Source of the DNA: Pirellulales bacterium
GTDB taxonomy: Bacteria; Planctomycetota; Planctomycetia; Pirellulales; Thermoguttaceae
Assembly: GCA_016931995.1 (NCBI GenBank)
Contig: JAFGDS010000055.1
Span: 1-35,460, forward strand
Length of the DNA: 35,460 nucleotides
Reading direction: 5' to 3'
In this document: positions 24,106 through 31,773 of the stretch, in pieces
How the letters are laid out: the number at the start of each line of letters is the position of its first letter
How positions within the stretch are numbered: position 1 is the first letter of the stretch
Made by a program: the position numbers and the translations under genes
The notes under the pieces: generated by a model
What the model saw: only the letters and a program-made list of their open reading frames with translations
Told to the model about the DNA's origin: nothing
Database searches by the model: none

Positions 24106-25587
24106 CTACTCTCTCTTCTCAATGGGCTCCGCCGGCGTGGGCGCGGCGTCGTGGATGCGGTGGAAGCGGTCGGCCACGCGGCGGCGGAGGTCGCGGGCCC
24201 AGCGGGCCAGCGCGCCGTCGCTGCTTTGTTCCGCCCGGCGCAGCTCCTCGTCGTATTCCCGCCCCAGCGTCACGTCGCCCAGCGGACTGCGGCCCGACAG
24301 GGCGTACACCTCGGCCAACTGCCGGGCGTAATCGTCGTTCAGCGGCGCCGCGGAGAGCGGAGGATCGTTGGTCGCGTTGGGCACTTCGTGTTCTGGCTTC
24401 CGCTTTCCGCTTTCGGCTTTCCGCTTTCGGATCACCCGACGAAGGATCCACGCGGCTGCCAGCACGGCCAGCGAGGGTGGGGTGGTCCAACCCAGGGCCA
24501 CCAGCACGCCGGGCAGGATCGCCTCGGCGGCCTTTCGGCCCACGGCCACGGCCGCCGCGGGCACGCCGCGCTGGGCCAGCGCCGCGGCCAGGTCGGCTTT
24601 CAGGTCCGCCTTCAGGCGATCGGCCAGACGCTGCTCGAGCCGTTCGTTCGCCGACACAAGCCGCTGGCTCACTCGCGCGGCAAGCGATTCTTCATCCACT
24701 TCGCGGGCAGGCGGGGGCTCTTCGATCTTGTCAAGGACCGTTTCGATCGCATCGAGCCGGCGGGCAAGCGCGGCGAGCTTTCCGGAAGAGGCGTCCTCGG
24801 GCGTCACGGGCGGCGCCGCGGGCGACTCGCCCACTGGTCCACCGCTTTCCGCGTTCGGCTTTCCACTTTGCCCGTCCGGGGCGACGGGCGCCAGTCGCCG
24901 CCCCGGCCGTATCGCGCCGAGAATCGCGGCCAGAAACTGCCGGATCCGGCCGCAGTACGTGCCGTTGACCCTCCGTCCGTCGGTTCCCCAGACGACGGCG
25001 ACCAGTTCGCCGCGGGCGTTGAGGACGGGCCCGCCGGAATCGCCGGGCCGGGCCGCGCCGGAAAGCTCCAGCGTCTCGCGACCCCCGGCGCCGCCCGCCT
25101 GAACGTAACCCCGCGCGGCGCCTTCGTTACAGCGATACCGACCATCGGGTCCCCAGCCGCAACTGCGAAGCGGTTCGCCCGGCCGGGGCGCATCCCGCGC
25201 GATGGTTACCGGCTGGGCGGACACGGGCGCGATCGCCAGGGCGGCCAGGTCCCATGTCGGGTCGGTCGCCAAAAGTTTGGCCTCGAACGCTTGCCCATCG
25301 GCAAAGGCCACGCGGATCGCGCCCGCGCCTTCGCGGAACAGGTGCGCGCAGGTGAGCACGACGGAGCGTCGGTCGTCGGTGGCCACGAGCGTGCCCGAGC
25401 CAAGATTGGCGCCGGGCGGCACGGCGTTTTCAATCCGGACGACGGCCGGATGGGCGGGCTCGTACACGGGGCAACCGCCGCCGAGGCACTGCGCGGTGGT
25501 CGATCGGGTCGCCATCGTCGCGGCGATAACCACCGCGGCACAGGCGAGCGTGGCGAGGGCGTGTGGGGAGGGGTGAGGGTGGGGCAT
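24106..25587 (-). CDS. membrane-anchored trypsin-like serine protease
   Basis: The product is 493 residues. A signal peptide (about 9-33) precedes a chymotrypsin-fold domain with the complete triad H82 (LTCAHLF), D113 (TWDLAAL) and S184 (GDSGGPV). A helical region at about 268-345 is likely a coiled coil (LAALARRLDAIETVLDKIEE, then ERLEQRLADRLKADLKADLA). A hydrophobic segment at about 355-383 ends in a basic anchor (ILRRVIRKRK), and the C-terminal 90 residues would be cytoplasmic. An extracytoplasmic protease attached to the membrane is inferred. Two low-complexity patches (about 238-251 and 388-400) are translated short-period repeats. A chymotrypsin-fold protease is unusual in a packaging cluster. 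The start lacks a clear ribosome binding site but is required for the signal peptide. Confidence 0.82.
   Translation of the reverse strand: MPHPHPSPHALATLACAAVVIAATMATRSTTAQCLGGGCPVYEPAHPAVVRIENAVPPGANLGSGTLVATDDRRSVVLTCAHLFREGAGAIRVAFADGQAFEAKLLATDPTWDLAALAIAPVSAQPVTIARDAPRPGEPLRSCGWGPDGRYRCNEGAARGYVQAGGAGGRETLELSGAARPGDSGGPVLNARGELVAVVWGTDGRRVNGTYCGRIRQFLAAILGAIRPGRRLAPVAPDGQSGKPNAESGGPVGESPAAPPVTPEDASSGKLAALARRLDAIETVLDKIEEPPPAREVDEESLAARVSQRLVSANERLEQRLADRLKADLKADLAAALAQRGVPAAAVAVGRKAAEAILPGVLVALGWTTPPSLAVLAAAWILRRVIRKRKAESGKRKPEHEVPNATNDPPLSAAPLNDDYARQLAEVYALSGRSPLGDVTLGREYDEELRRAEQSSDGALARWARDLRRRVADRFHRIHDAAPTPAEPIEKRE
24402..24438. repeat. CTTTCCGCTTTCGG repeat inside the protease gene (site 1)
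   Basis: Units of CTTCCGCTTTCCGCTTTCGG encode KRKAESGKRKPEH on the minus strand, directly after the predicted membrane helix. Confidence 0.7.
24838..24878. repeat. CTTTCCGCGTTCGG repeat inside the protease gene (site 2)
   Basis: The same kind of unit as at 24402-24438 (CGCTTTCCGCGTTCGGC, then TTTCCACTTTGCCC), encoding QSGKPNAESGG in the linker after the protease domain. Confidence 0.6.
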
Positions 25588-25627
25588 GGGGTGGGTGTGG
25601 GTCGATGGTGATGGGAGGGTCGGTTGG

Positions 25628-25772
25628 AAATGACGAAGGTCGAAATCCGAATGTCGAAGGAATGACGAATGACGAAGCTCGAAGCACGAGAGGACTTCGG
25701 GCGCGCGGTTGGTCATTCGTGCTTTGACATTCGTGCTTCCTTGGTCATTGTGGTTTGGTCATTCTGGTTTCC
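25628..25772. repeat. inverted pair of AATGACGAA / TTCGTCATT-type arrays
   Basis: The left half holds GGAATGACGAATGACGAAGC; the right half holds TTGGTCATTCGTGCTTTGAC and TTGGTCATTGTGGTTTGGTC. It ends six bases from the stop codon (25778-25780) of the papain-fold gene. Confidence 0.8.
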
Positions 25773-25777
25773 TTCCC

Positions 25778-26362
25778 TCACGGTTCCAGCGTGAATCGGT
25801 ATCGGTAAAACGGCGAGCGGGCGAGGTCGGCGGGCTCGGTCAGGCGGTCGGCCAGATGGGGCACGGGGTCCACGCCGCCGCCGACCCGCTCGGCCATGGC
25901 CACCGCCTGCGAACAAAACGGCGGCCGGCGGTTGTATGTCTCGTCGTTGGTCGCCGCGCGGATCCAAAGCCGGATCCACGGCAAGTGCACCAGCGCGGCG
26001 GCGGCCAGGTTGACCCAGCCGTATTGGCAGCCGGCCAGACGGCGCATGAATCGCGACGCGGCGGCGCGGTCGTAGTGCCGCCAACGGTTCTGCGGATTCA
26101 CTTGAAAGACGTCAATCCGTGCGGGAAAGCGATCGACCTGGCTGGAGAGCGTCACGGCCCGGCCGCCGACCCACTCGCGGATCTCCAGGCAGAACAAATC
26201 GCCTTCCCACCACGCGGCCTTCGCGGCGTGGCTATGGACGCCGCGCCCCGCCGCCGCGATGAGCCCTCGCCGGCGAAACAACAGCAGATCGCCCTCGGCG
26301 ATCCGCCCGCGGGCTTTCGCGTAGGGGAGGACACGTTCGGGCGGGGCGTGGGGTTCGGACAT
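25778..26362 (-). CDS. YiiX-like permuted papain-fold cysteine peptidase
   Basis: The product is 194 residues. The pattern is that of the YiiX/YebB (permuted NlpC/P60) group: RIAEGDLLLFR (20-30) leads into GVHSHAAKAAWW with H45 as the likely catalytic His, and PPFCSQAVAMA (148-158) carries C150 as the likely nucleophile; the circular permutation explains His before Cys. Relatives cleave amide bonds in lipids or cell-wall peptides. No signal peptide is seen. In a phage-like module a lysis or cell-entry role is possible but not shown. The start ATG has no good ribosome binding site. Confidence 0.72.
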   Translation of the reverse strand: MSEPHAPPERVLPYAKARGRIAEGDLLLFRRRGLIAAAGRGVHSHAAKAAWWEGDLFCLEIREWVGGRAVTLSSQVDRFPARIDVFQVNPQNRWRHYDRAAASRFMRRLAGCQYGWVNLAAAALVHLPWIRLWIRAATNDETYNRRPPFCSQAVAMAERVGGGVDPVPHLADRLTEPADLARSPFYRYRFTLEP

Positions 26363-26401
26363 GGAGGGGTTTGGGGTCGGTGGTGATGCGAGGGTTGTGG
26401 G

Positions 26402-26540
26402 AAATGTCGAAATCCGAACGTCGAAGGAATGACCTAATGACGAAACTCGAAGGACGAAAGGACTACGAACGCGATTTTCGTTATTCGTGCCTCGACATTC
26501 GTGCTTTTTTCGTCATTCTGGTTTCGTCGTTTTGGTTTGT
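26402..26540. repeat. inverted pair of short-period arrays reading into the HTH gene
   Basis: The left half holds AATGTCGAAATCCGAACGTC and ATGACGAAACTCGAAGGACG; the right half holds TCGTCATTCTGGTTTCGTCG and ATTCGTGCCTCGACATTCGT. The right half lies inside the 3' end of the minus-strand HTH/zinc gene and supplies its last 20 or so codons and stop. Confidence 0.75.
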
Positions 26541-26966
26541 GCTCGCGTCCCCAGGCGGCTGGCCGCCGGTCGCGTGCCATTCGCCGTCGCGCACGCGCCG
26601 GGCGTGGATCGCCTGGTAGCGACGCAGGTGTTCGCCGCGGAGTTCCAGGCGGATCGGTTCGGCGAGACAGGGCGCGAGGTGCAATCGTTGGTGCAGTCGC
26701 CGTCGGGCGATGCGCCGCCGCGCGCGGCAGAGTTGGCAGGGCATGCGGACCCAGCCTCCGCATTGCGGGCAGCGTCCGATGGGACCGCGCGGCACGAGGG
26801 CATCGTCTTCGTCGGGCAGATTCGGTTTCGGATCGCGGCGCCGTCCGTTGGACACGGCGGCCACCGTGCCGCGGCTTACCTTCAGCAACGCCGCGATCCG
26901 CCGCTGGCTCAGCGTGTCCTCGGCCAGGAGCTGGCGAATCCGGTCGATGACGCCTTGAGAAAGCAT
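26481..26966 (-). CDS. helix-turn-helix / zinc-ribbon protein, first gene of the phage module
   Basis: The product is 161 residues. Residues about 3-43 form a resolvase/Fis-like helix-turn-helix (VIDRIRQLLAEDTLSQRRIA, then LLKVSRGTVAAVSNGRR). A CPQCGGWVRMPCQLCR zinc ribbon follows at about 66-81. An arginine/histidine-rich region lies after it. The last 20 residues or so (TNQNDETRMTKKARMSRHE) are a translation of the AATGACGAA repeat, so the original C-terminus was probably shorter. It is likely a DNA-binding regulator of the module. It starts just after the pdxA terminator. Confidence 0.72.
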   Translation of the reverse strand: MLSQGVIDRIRQLLAEDTLSQRRIAALLKVSRGTVAAVSNGRRRDPKPNLPDEDDALVPRGPIGRCPQCGGWVRMPCQLCRARRRIARRRLHQRLHLAPCLAEPIRLELRGEHLRRYQAIHARRVRDGEWHATGGQPPGDASTNQNDETRMTKKARMSRHE

Positions 26967-26989
26967 GGCCGATTCGATCGTTGTGAAAA

Positions 26990-27033
26990 CAAAAAAAGCC
27001 CGCCACGGGACCGCGAAGGTCCCATGACGGGCT
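26990..27033 (-). terminator. intrinsic terminator of pdxA
   Basis: On the minus strand AGCCCGUCAUGGGACC pairs along its whole length (two G-U pairs) with GGUCCCGUGGCGGGCU around a UUCGC loop, then seven U. It lies about 80 bases after the pdxA stop and 24 bases before the ATG of the HTH/zinc gene, so it separates the two transcription units. Confidence 0.92.
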
Positions 27034-27112
27034 CTTGGGATACCTGAAGGATCAGGCTCGGGGGATACTCGTCGGGTTCGGAAACGTCCTCAGCTTAGAC
27101 GATCGGCGGGCC

Positions 27113-28138
27113 TCATTTCAAGGGCGTTTTTTGGGCCAATTTCAGGGCGACCTGGACGGCCCGGACGAGGCTGCTGGCCTGGGCGCGGCCGGTCCAGGCG
27201 ATGTCGAACGCCGTGCCGTGATCGACCGACGTGCGGACGATCGGCAGGCCGAGCGTCACGTTCACCGCGTCGCCAAACGAGAGCATCTTGAGCGGAATCA
27301 ACCCTTGATCGTGGTACATGCAGATGTACGCGTCGGTCTCGCGTCGCCGGGCGGGGACGAAAGCCGTATCGGGCGAGAGGGGGCCGATCACGTCGAGCCC
27401 GCGCGAGCGGGCCTGCTCCACGGCCGGCGCAAGGATCGTCTCCTCTTCGCCTTGACCAAAGAGTCCGTGCTCGCCGGCGTGCGGATTGAGCCCGCAGACC
27501 ACCAGCCGCGCCGGCCGGGCGCGGAGCCGCGACATCGCCTCGGCGGTGAGCTCCATCACGTCGAGCACCCGCGGGATGGACAGCCCGCCGCACGCCTCGC
27601 GATAGCCGACGTGCGTGGTGACGAGGCTCACGGTGATTTCGTCGGCGGTGAGCATCATGCAGATCCGCCGGGCGCTGGTCTTTTTGGCGAAGATTTCCGT
27701 GTGGCCAGGAAAGCACAACCCCGCGGCGCGGAGGGCTTCTTTGTGGAGCGGGGCGGTGGCTACGGCCACCACCTGGCCGGCCAGCGCCGCGGCGATCGCC
27801 CGGTCGATGTACGCGAACGCCGCGCGTCCGCACTCGCCGGAGATTTTGCCCGGCTCGACCGCGGCCGCGTCGATCGCCTGGCAGTCGACGATCGTCGGCC
27901 GGTTGATCTGGCCGGCCCGGGCGGGGAACGCGTCGGCGGGCAGGACGGATTCGGGGATGGGCAGGTTGCACGCCTGGCCAACGCGGCCCAGCACGCCGGC
28001 GTCGCCGAAAACCACGGGCGCGCAGGCGGCGCGGACCGCCGTGTCGGCCAGCACGCGCAGGCACAGCTCCGGCCCGATCCCGGCGGGATCGCCCATCGTG
28101 ATGGCGACGCGTGGGAGGGGTTTGTTCATGAAAGACAT
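27113..28138 (-). CDS. pdxA: 4-hydroxythreonine-4-phosphate dehydrogenase
   Basis: The product is 341 residues, the usual length. PdxA oxidises 4-phosphohydroxy-L-threonine in the deoxyxylulose-5-phosphate-dependent route to pyridoxal phosphate, in the cytoplasm. Family motifs are MGDPAGIGPE near the start, CFPGHTEIFA with the metal-binding His, TTHVGYREA, GLNPHAGEHGLFGQGEEE and ICMYHDQGLIPLKM. The His of the last motif is also a metal ligand. ATG at 28138 or 28129 could be the start; neither has a strong ribosome binding site. No other vitamin B6 gene is nearby, though the next gene upstream encodes a PLP enzyme. Confidence 0.95.
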   Translation of the reverse strand: MSFMNKPLPRVAITMGDPAGIGPELCLRVLADTAVRAACAPVVFGDAGVLGRVGQACNLPIPESVLPADAFPARAGQINRPTIVDCQAIDAAAVEPGKISGECGRAAFAYIDRAIAAALAGQVVAVATAPLHKEALRAAGLCFPGHTEIFAKKTSARRICMMLTADEITVSLVTTHVGYREACGGLSIPRVLDVMELTAEAMSRLRARPARLVVCGLNPHAGEHGLFGQGEEETILAPAVEQARSRGLDVIGPLSPDTAFVPARRRETDAYICMYHDQGLIPLKMLSFGDAVNVTLGLPIVRTSVDHGTAFDIAWTGRAQASSLVRAVQVALKLAQKTPLK

Positions 28139-28171
28139 GATGACGTTATCTCGCGTAGCCCGCAAGCTGTA

Positions 28172-28406
28172 GGGAACGCCCTCCGTGGCGTTCCCGCGGC
28201 GGTCGAAACGGCCGTTTGCCCCGAAGGGGTAACGGCCTGCGAAACCGGCCTTGCGGCGGGCGGCGCCGATTGCTTGTCAATCGGTGTCGCGTACGCGTCG
28301 AGAGGGTTACCCCAAAAACACTGTTCCTCTCGGGCCTATGGCCTCTCGATAGCAGAGCTATCGGGGCTATCCGCCGCTACCCGCGCACTGGCGGAGCCAG
28401 TGGCAC
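28172..28406. repeat. cluster of short palindromes between pdxA and the aminotransferase gene
   Basis: GGGAACGCC-CTCCGT-GGCGTTCCC (28172-28195), GCCCC-GAA-GGGGT (about 28216-28230), CGATAGC-AGA-GCTATCG (28347-28363) and one CACTGGC palindrome (28385-28406). No gene is supported in this gap. The last one lies about 18 bases from the stop codon of the aminotransferase gene. Confidence 0.75.
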
Positions 28407-28424
28407 TCGGATTATGGATCCGTT

Positions 28425-29360
28425 CTACGATTGGCTGGCGAGCCTTGCTCCGTCCTCAATCTGTTTCACGATATCCAAACCGACCTCGGCGTTCCAGGCT
28501 TCCATCAGGCGGCGAAAGACCGGGCCGGGCTGGCCCTGGCCGATGGGGCGGCCGTTGATCCGCACGGCGCTCATGAGGCAATAGGGCGTGCTCGTCAGAA
28601 GGGCTTCGTCGGCGGCGGCCACGTCGTCGGGCGCGATCGGCCGCTCTTCCATGGGGATGCCGAGCTTCGCGGCCAGCTCGGCGACCACGTCGCGGGAGAT
28701 GCCCGGCAGAACGCGCTCCACCGGCGGCGAGACCAACGTCCTCTGCCGGACCATCAAGAAATTCGCCGTGTTCGTTTCGGTGACGTAGCCGTCGAGATCC
28801 AAAAGCAAAGGCACGGCCTGGGGATCGACCAGCCGGGCCTCGCGGTCGGCGAGATAATAGTGCAGGCGGCTGCGGTGTTTCACGTTCGGATCGACGCACG
28901 CGGCCGGCAGGTTCCTGGTGCGCGGGGTGACCAGATGCGCGCCGTGGCGGAGCCGCTCAACCCAATCGGCATAGGGCAGCGGAAACGTGTGGGCGCAGAC
29001 GGTCGGCTCGAGCCGGGCGGGCCTGCCCGCGCCGCGGGCGTAGACGCGGCTCTCGCCGGCCGTGAGGAAGATCACCAGGGCGAGCTCCTGCCACGGCGGA
29101 ACCAGCCGCGCGTTGTGCTCGACCAGCGCGGTCGCCGCGTCGGCCAACTCGGCCAGGTTGATGCTCAGGGGGAAGTGGACGTATTCCAGTGATCGGGCGA
29201 GCCGGCTCAGGTGACCATCGAGCCGGTACAGACGCTGATGAAACGTCCGCACCATCTCGGTAACGGTTGCCCCGAGCACGACGCCCAGGTCGTAAATGTT
29301 CAGGCTCGCCTCGCTTGCCGGGATCATGCGGCCGTTGAGGAAGACGTTGGGGTTGGGCAT
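28425..29360 (-). CDS. class IV PLP-dependent aminotransferase
   Basis: The product is 311 residues. The family includes branched-chain aminotransferase (IlvE), D-amino-acid aminotransferase and aminodeoxychorismate lyase. Key positions are the start MPNPNVFLNGRMIP, K161 in DPNVKHRSRLHYYL (PLP Schiff-base lysine), and GYVTETNTANFLMV (191-204) with E195 and the NTANF turn that binds PLP. The substrate cannot be decided from sequence alone. The gene stands alone between copies of the CACTGGC palindrome, and no ribosome binding site of note precedes the ATG. Confidence 0.9.
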   Translation of the reverse strand: MPNPNVFLNGRMIPASEASLNIYDLGVVLGATVTEMVRTFHQRLYRLDGHLSRLARSLEYVHFPLSINLAELADAATALVEHNARLVPPWQELALVIFLTAGESRVYARGAGRPARLEPTVCAHTFPLPYADWVERLRHGAHLVTPRTRNLPAACVDPNVKHRSRLHYYLADREARLVDPQAVPLLLDLDGYVTETNTANFLMVRQRTLVSPPVERVLPGISRDVVAELAAKLGIPMEERPIAPDDVAAADEALLTSTPYCLMSAVRINGRPIGQGQPGPVFRRLMEAWNAEVGLDIVKQIEDGARLASQS

Positions 29361-29394
29361 GGGGTTGACGTCTTAATGTCGTTTTCCGTTGCCG

Positions 29395-29520
29395 AGTGCC
29401 ACTGGCTTGATTCAGAATACTGCGCCCCGGTCCTGTGTGAAAGCCCTCGGCGCGTGCCACTGGCTCCGCCAGTGCCGTCTTCCGTGGGATGGGCGGGCAC
29501 TGGCGGAGCCAGTGGCACAC
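29395..29520. repeat. CACTGGC-type palindromes (one partial, two full)
   Basis: A partial copy at 29395-29407, then full copies at 29454-29476 and 29495-29520 in opposite orientation, about 18 bases apart. The pair forms a larger inverted repeat ending about 30 bases from the stop codon of the HD-domain gene. Confidence 0.85.
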
Positions 29521-29552
29521 GGGGTTTGGCCCGTGACACACGCCCTCGCGCG

Positions 29553-30659
29553 TTACTCGCCGTAGAGCCGGGCCATCTCGCGGAGGTAGTCGATCGCTTC
29601 GTCCACGTCTGGCGCGGCCACGCCCACGGCGCGGCCGTCGCGGTCGCACTCGGCCAGTAGGAGCAGCTCTTCGTAGTCTTCGTGCGCGGCCAGACGCCGC
29701 CGGGCGCGGACGCCCAGCGTGCCGTCGGCCAGCCGTTGGGCCTCCATGTGGTGCTCGATGAGCCACGCGGTCCGCGGCGTGACGTACCCATCGAGCGCCT
29801 CCAGGGCCGCGGCAACGTGTTCCTGGCGGTCGATCCCCTTGCCCACGTCGTGCAAGAGCGCCGCCAAGAGGAATTCTTCATCGTGGGGGCGCTCGTCGCG
29901 GGCGAGGTCGAAGACCTGGAGGCTGTGGTACAGCACGTCGCCTTCGGGATGGTGTTCGGGCCCTTCGTGGACCTTCTCCAAGGGCACCAAAAGCATCCGG
30001 TAGATCTCGAAGCGGTCGATGCGGTTTTCGGCTTCGAGCACGGCCTGGTCCAAGGGCATGTCGGGATACTCGCGGGCGAGAAACTGCTCCAGTTCGGCGA
30101 TGCTCGCCCGCTCGATTGCCCGGCCGGTGATCGAGCTTTTGAAGACGAAATGCGCCCTATTGGCCGCGTAGAGGGTCAGCTCGAAGGGAAACTCGTCGAC
30201 GAGGTGGATATGGGTGAAGACGCGCTCCTCGCCGTGTTTTCGGACGCGTTTGTGCTCGACGTGGCAGGCGAGTCCTTCGGCTTCGAGGGCGGCCACCACG
30301 GCCTCGGCGCTGTCGGAGAAGACGTGCAGGTCGATGTCGGACCCGCGGCGGACGTGGCCGGTGAGCGTGCTGCCGATCAGCCGCGGGCGGAACGGCCGCA
30401 ACAGCCGCATGACGCGCAGCGCGGCGACGCGCATCTGGCGGAGGTTTTCGGTTCGCCGGTCGCCCTCGTGCAGCCGGGCAAGCGACTGGATCTGGTCGCG
30501 GATCTCCCGATTGCTGGGCAAGTCGCTGGGCTTCACGTCGCCGCCGACGATTCGCCGTGCGGCCTTGAGCTTGGCGCGAAAGTACTCGGATTCGTCCCGA
30601 TCGTACATCAGCCGGGCCGCCTCGAAGGCGATCCGGCGCCGCAACTTGTCGCTGGCCAT
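29553..30659 (-). CDS. nucleotidyltransferase-HD domain fusion protein
   Basis: The product is 368 residues. Residues about 90-165 form a polymerase-beta-type nucleotidyltransferase with GSTLTGHVRRGSDIDLHVF (96-114): the GS pair and aspartates D108 and D110 are present. Residues about 235-340 form an HD phosphohydrolase domain with H245, H270-D271 (LLHDVGKGID) and H281. The order resembles GlnD and some tRNA-nucleotidyltransferase-related proteins but lacks ACT domains, so it is not GlnD. A nucleotide or protein-modifying role with opposing transfer and removal activities is possible. Substrate unknown. Confidence 0.85.
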   Translation of the reverse strand: MASDKLRRRIAFEAARLMYDRDESEYFRAKLKAARRIVGGDVKPSDLPSNREIRDQIQSLARLHEGDRRTENLRQMRVAALRVMRLLRPFRPRLIGSTLTGHVRRGSDIDLHVFSDSAEAVVAALEAEGLACHVEHKRVRKHGEERVFTHIHLVDEFPFELTLYAANRAHFVFKSSITGRAIERASIAELEQFLAREYPDMPLDQAVLEAENRIDRFEIYRMLLVPLEKVHEGPEHHPEGDVLYHSLQVFDLARDERPHDEEFLLAALLHDVGKGIDRQEHVAAALEALDGYVTPRTAWLIEHHMEAQRLADGTLGVRARRRLAAHEDYEELLLLAECDRDGRAVGVAAPDVDEAIDYLREMARLYGE

Positions 30660-30668
30660 TGCCGCTTG

Positions 30669-30733
30669 AGTGCCACTGGCTTTGCCAGTGCTGTACGAGG
30701 CCGCGATTCACGCACTGGCGAAGCCAGTGACAC
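30669..30733. repeat. two CACTGGC-type palindromes upstream of the HD-domain gene
   Basis: Full copies at 30671-30690 (with TTT in the loop) and 30712-30733 (with GAA), in opposite orientation. They lie between the HD-domain gene start and the rpsU stop. Confidence 0.85.
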
Positions 30734-30809
30734 ACGCTATATCAGGCCCAGAGATTGACCACGGCGGGTCACATCAAAGGAAAAGACGAAGGCCGTCGCA
30801 GGGCGCGGA

Positions 30810-31007
30810 TCAGAGGCCCTGCAACATGCGGTTGCGGCGTCCCCGCCGTTCGGCGCGGAGGCGCGCCCGGCGTTTGGTCTCGCTCGGCTTCTCGTAATAC
30901 TCGCGGCGCCGCATCTCTTTCTTCAGTCCGCTCCGTTCGACGAGCTTGCGGAAACGACGGACGGCTTCTTGAATGGATTCCTTCTCGCGCAACGTCAGTT
31001 TGACCAC
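30810..31007 (-). CDS. rpsU: 30S ribosomal protein S21
   Basis: The product is 65 residues. It is a small basic protein of the 30S subunit, near the mRNA exit region where the Shine-Dalgarno duplex forms. The family sequence is clear: [38 protein letters not shown] and a basic C-terminal tail. The GTG at 31007 is chosen because AGGAG lies six bases upstream and it gives the standard length. A TATACT hexamer on the minus strand at 31113-31118 could be the -10 of its promoter, with no good -35. Confidence 0.93.
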   Translation of the reverse strand: MVKLTLREKESIQEAVRRFRKLVERSGLKKEMRRREYYEKPSETKRRARLRAERRGRRNRMLQGL

Positions 31008-31434
31008 ACAGCACTCCTGTTGATTCGAGTTTGGGAAACGCGCACCCCCGCCGCGCCACGCCACGATCCGCCGCGGGGCGAGCGCCCGACTAGCCAGTCA
31101 GACGGGACAAACAGTATACTCTAGCCGCATCGGGATGGCGTGTCTAGGGTTGTATCGCCGGCCGGTGAGGGCATTTGGGTGGATGCCCTTGCCCACGCCC
31201 CCTCTCCCGAAGGGAGAGACGAGGACGGGGGAATCTGGGCGGCGGTGACGCTGTGGATGTGCCAGCTCATGGTGTCATGCGTATTGGCGTCAAGACACCA
31301 CTAATGCGGGGTATCGGTGGCTTGTAAGGGCCTTCATCCCGTGTTAGGGTTGAAAATAGGATGAGTTGACATTGACGCGACCGCCGAAAGACTGATAGAG
31401 GATTGGCGTTGTGCCCGCGAGGGAGGGACATCGA
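31008..31434. other. 427-base intergenic region between divergent genes
   Basis: Holds a possible rpsU -10 (31113-31118, minus strand), a GGGCAT-N8-ATGCCC hairpin at about 31168-31187, and a CTCTCCC-GAA-GGGAGAG hairpin at about 31203-31220. Two TTGAC hexamers (TTGACA near 31365, TTGACG near 31371) lie upstream of the next gene; the second with TGATAG is spaced by 15 bases. No gene is supported. Confidence 0.5.
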
Positions 31435-31773
31435 ATGCCACAAGATGGTCAAACGGACGAGGGGAAGCGCGCGGTAAAGCTTCTGCCAATCAAATGGCCC
31501 GAAGGCGTGCATGCTGTCTACGCGAACAATCTCCTGGTTCAGCATGACGCGGGCGTGCTCATCTTCTCGTTTTTTCAGGTCAATCCGCCGTATCTCCTGG
31601 GCCCCTCAGCCAAAGACCAACTTGAGGGACTAACCGAAGTGGGCGCCCTTCCGGTGGCCAAGATCGTGATACCGCTCTCGGGCATCCCGCCCGCGATAAA
31701 GGCCATACAAGAACAGTTCGACGAAGCCAACAAAAAGAAGGGTGAGCCCGCAGATGCCACCAATGACGATTGA
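31435..31773 (+). CDS. DUF3467-like protein
   Basis: The product is 112 residues. The ATG at 31435 has GGAGGG about 8 bases upstream. The core resembles the DUF3467 family: IKWPEGVHAVYANNLLVQHD, then LIFSFFQVNPP and VAKIVIPLSGIPPAIKAIQE. Members are small soluble proteins of unknown function. A lysine-rich tail (ANKKKGEPADA) ends it. It overlaps the next gene by 20 bases, indicating coupling. Its GC is lower than that of the chromosomal genes around it. Confidence 0.75.
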   Translation: MPQDGQTDEGKRAVKLLPIKWPEGVHAVYANNLLVQHDAGVLIFSFFQVNPPYLLGPSAKDQLEGLTEVGALPVAKIVIPLSGIPPAIKAIQEQFDEANKKKGEPADATNDD

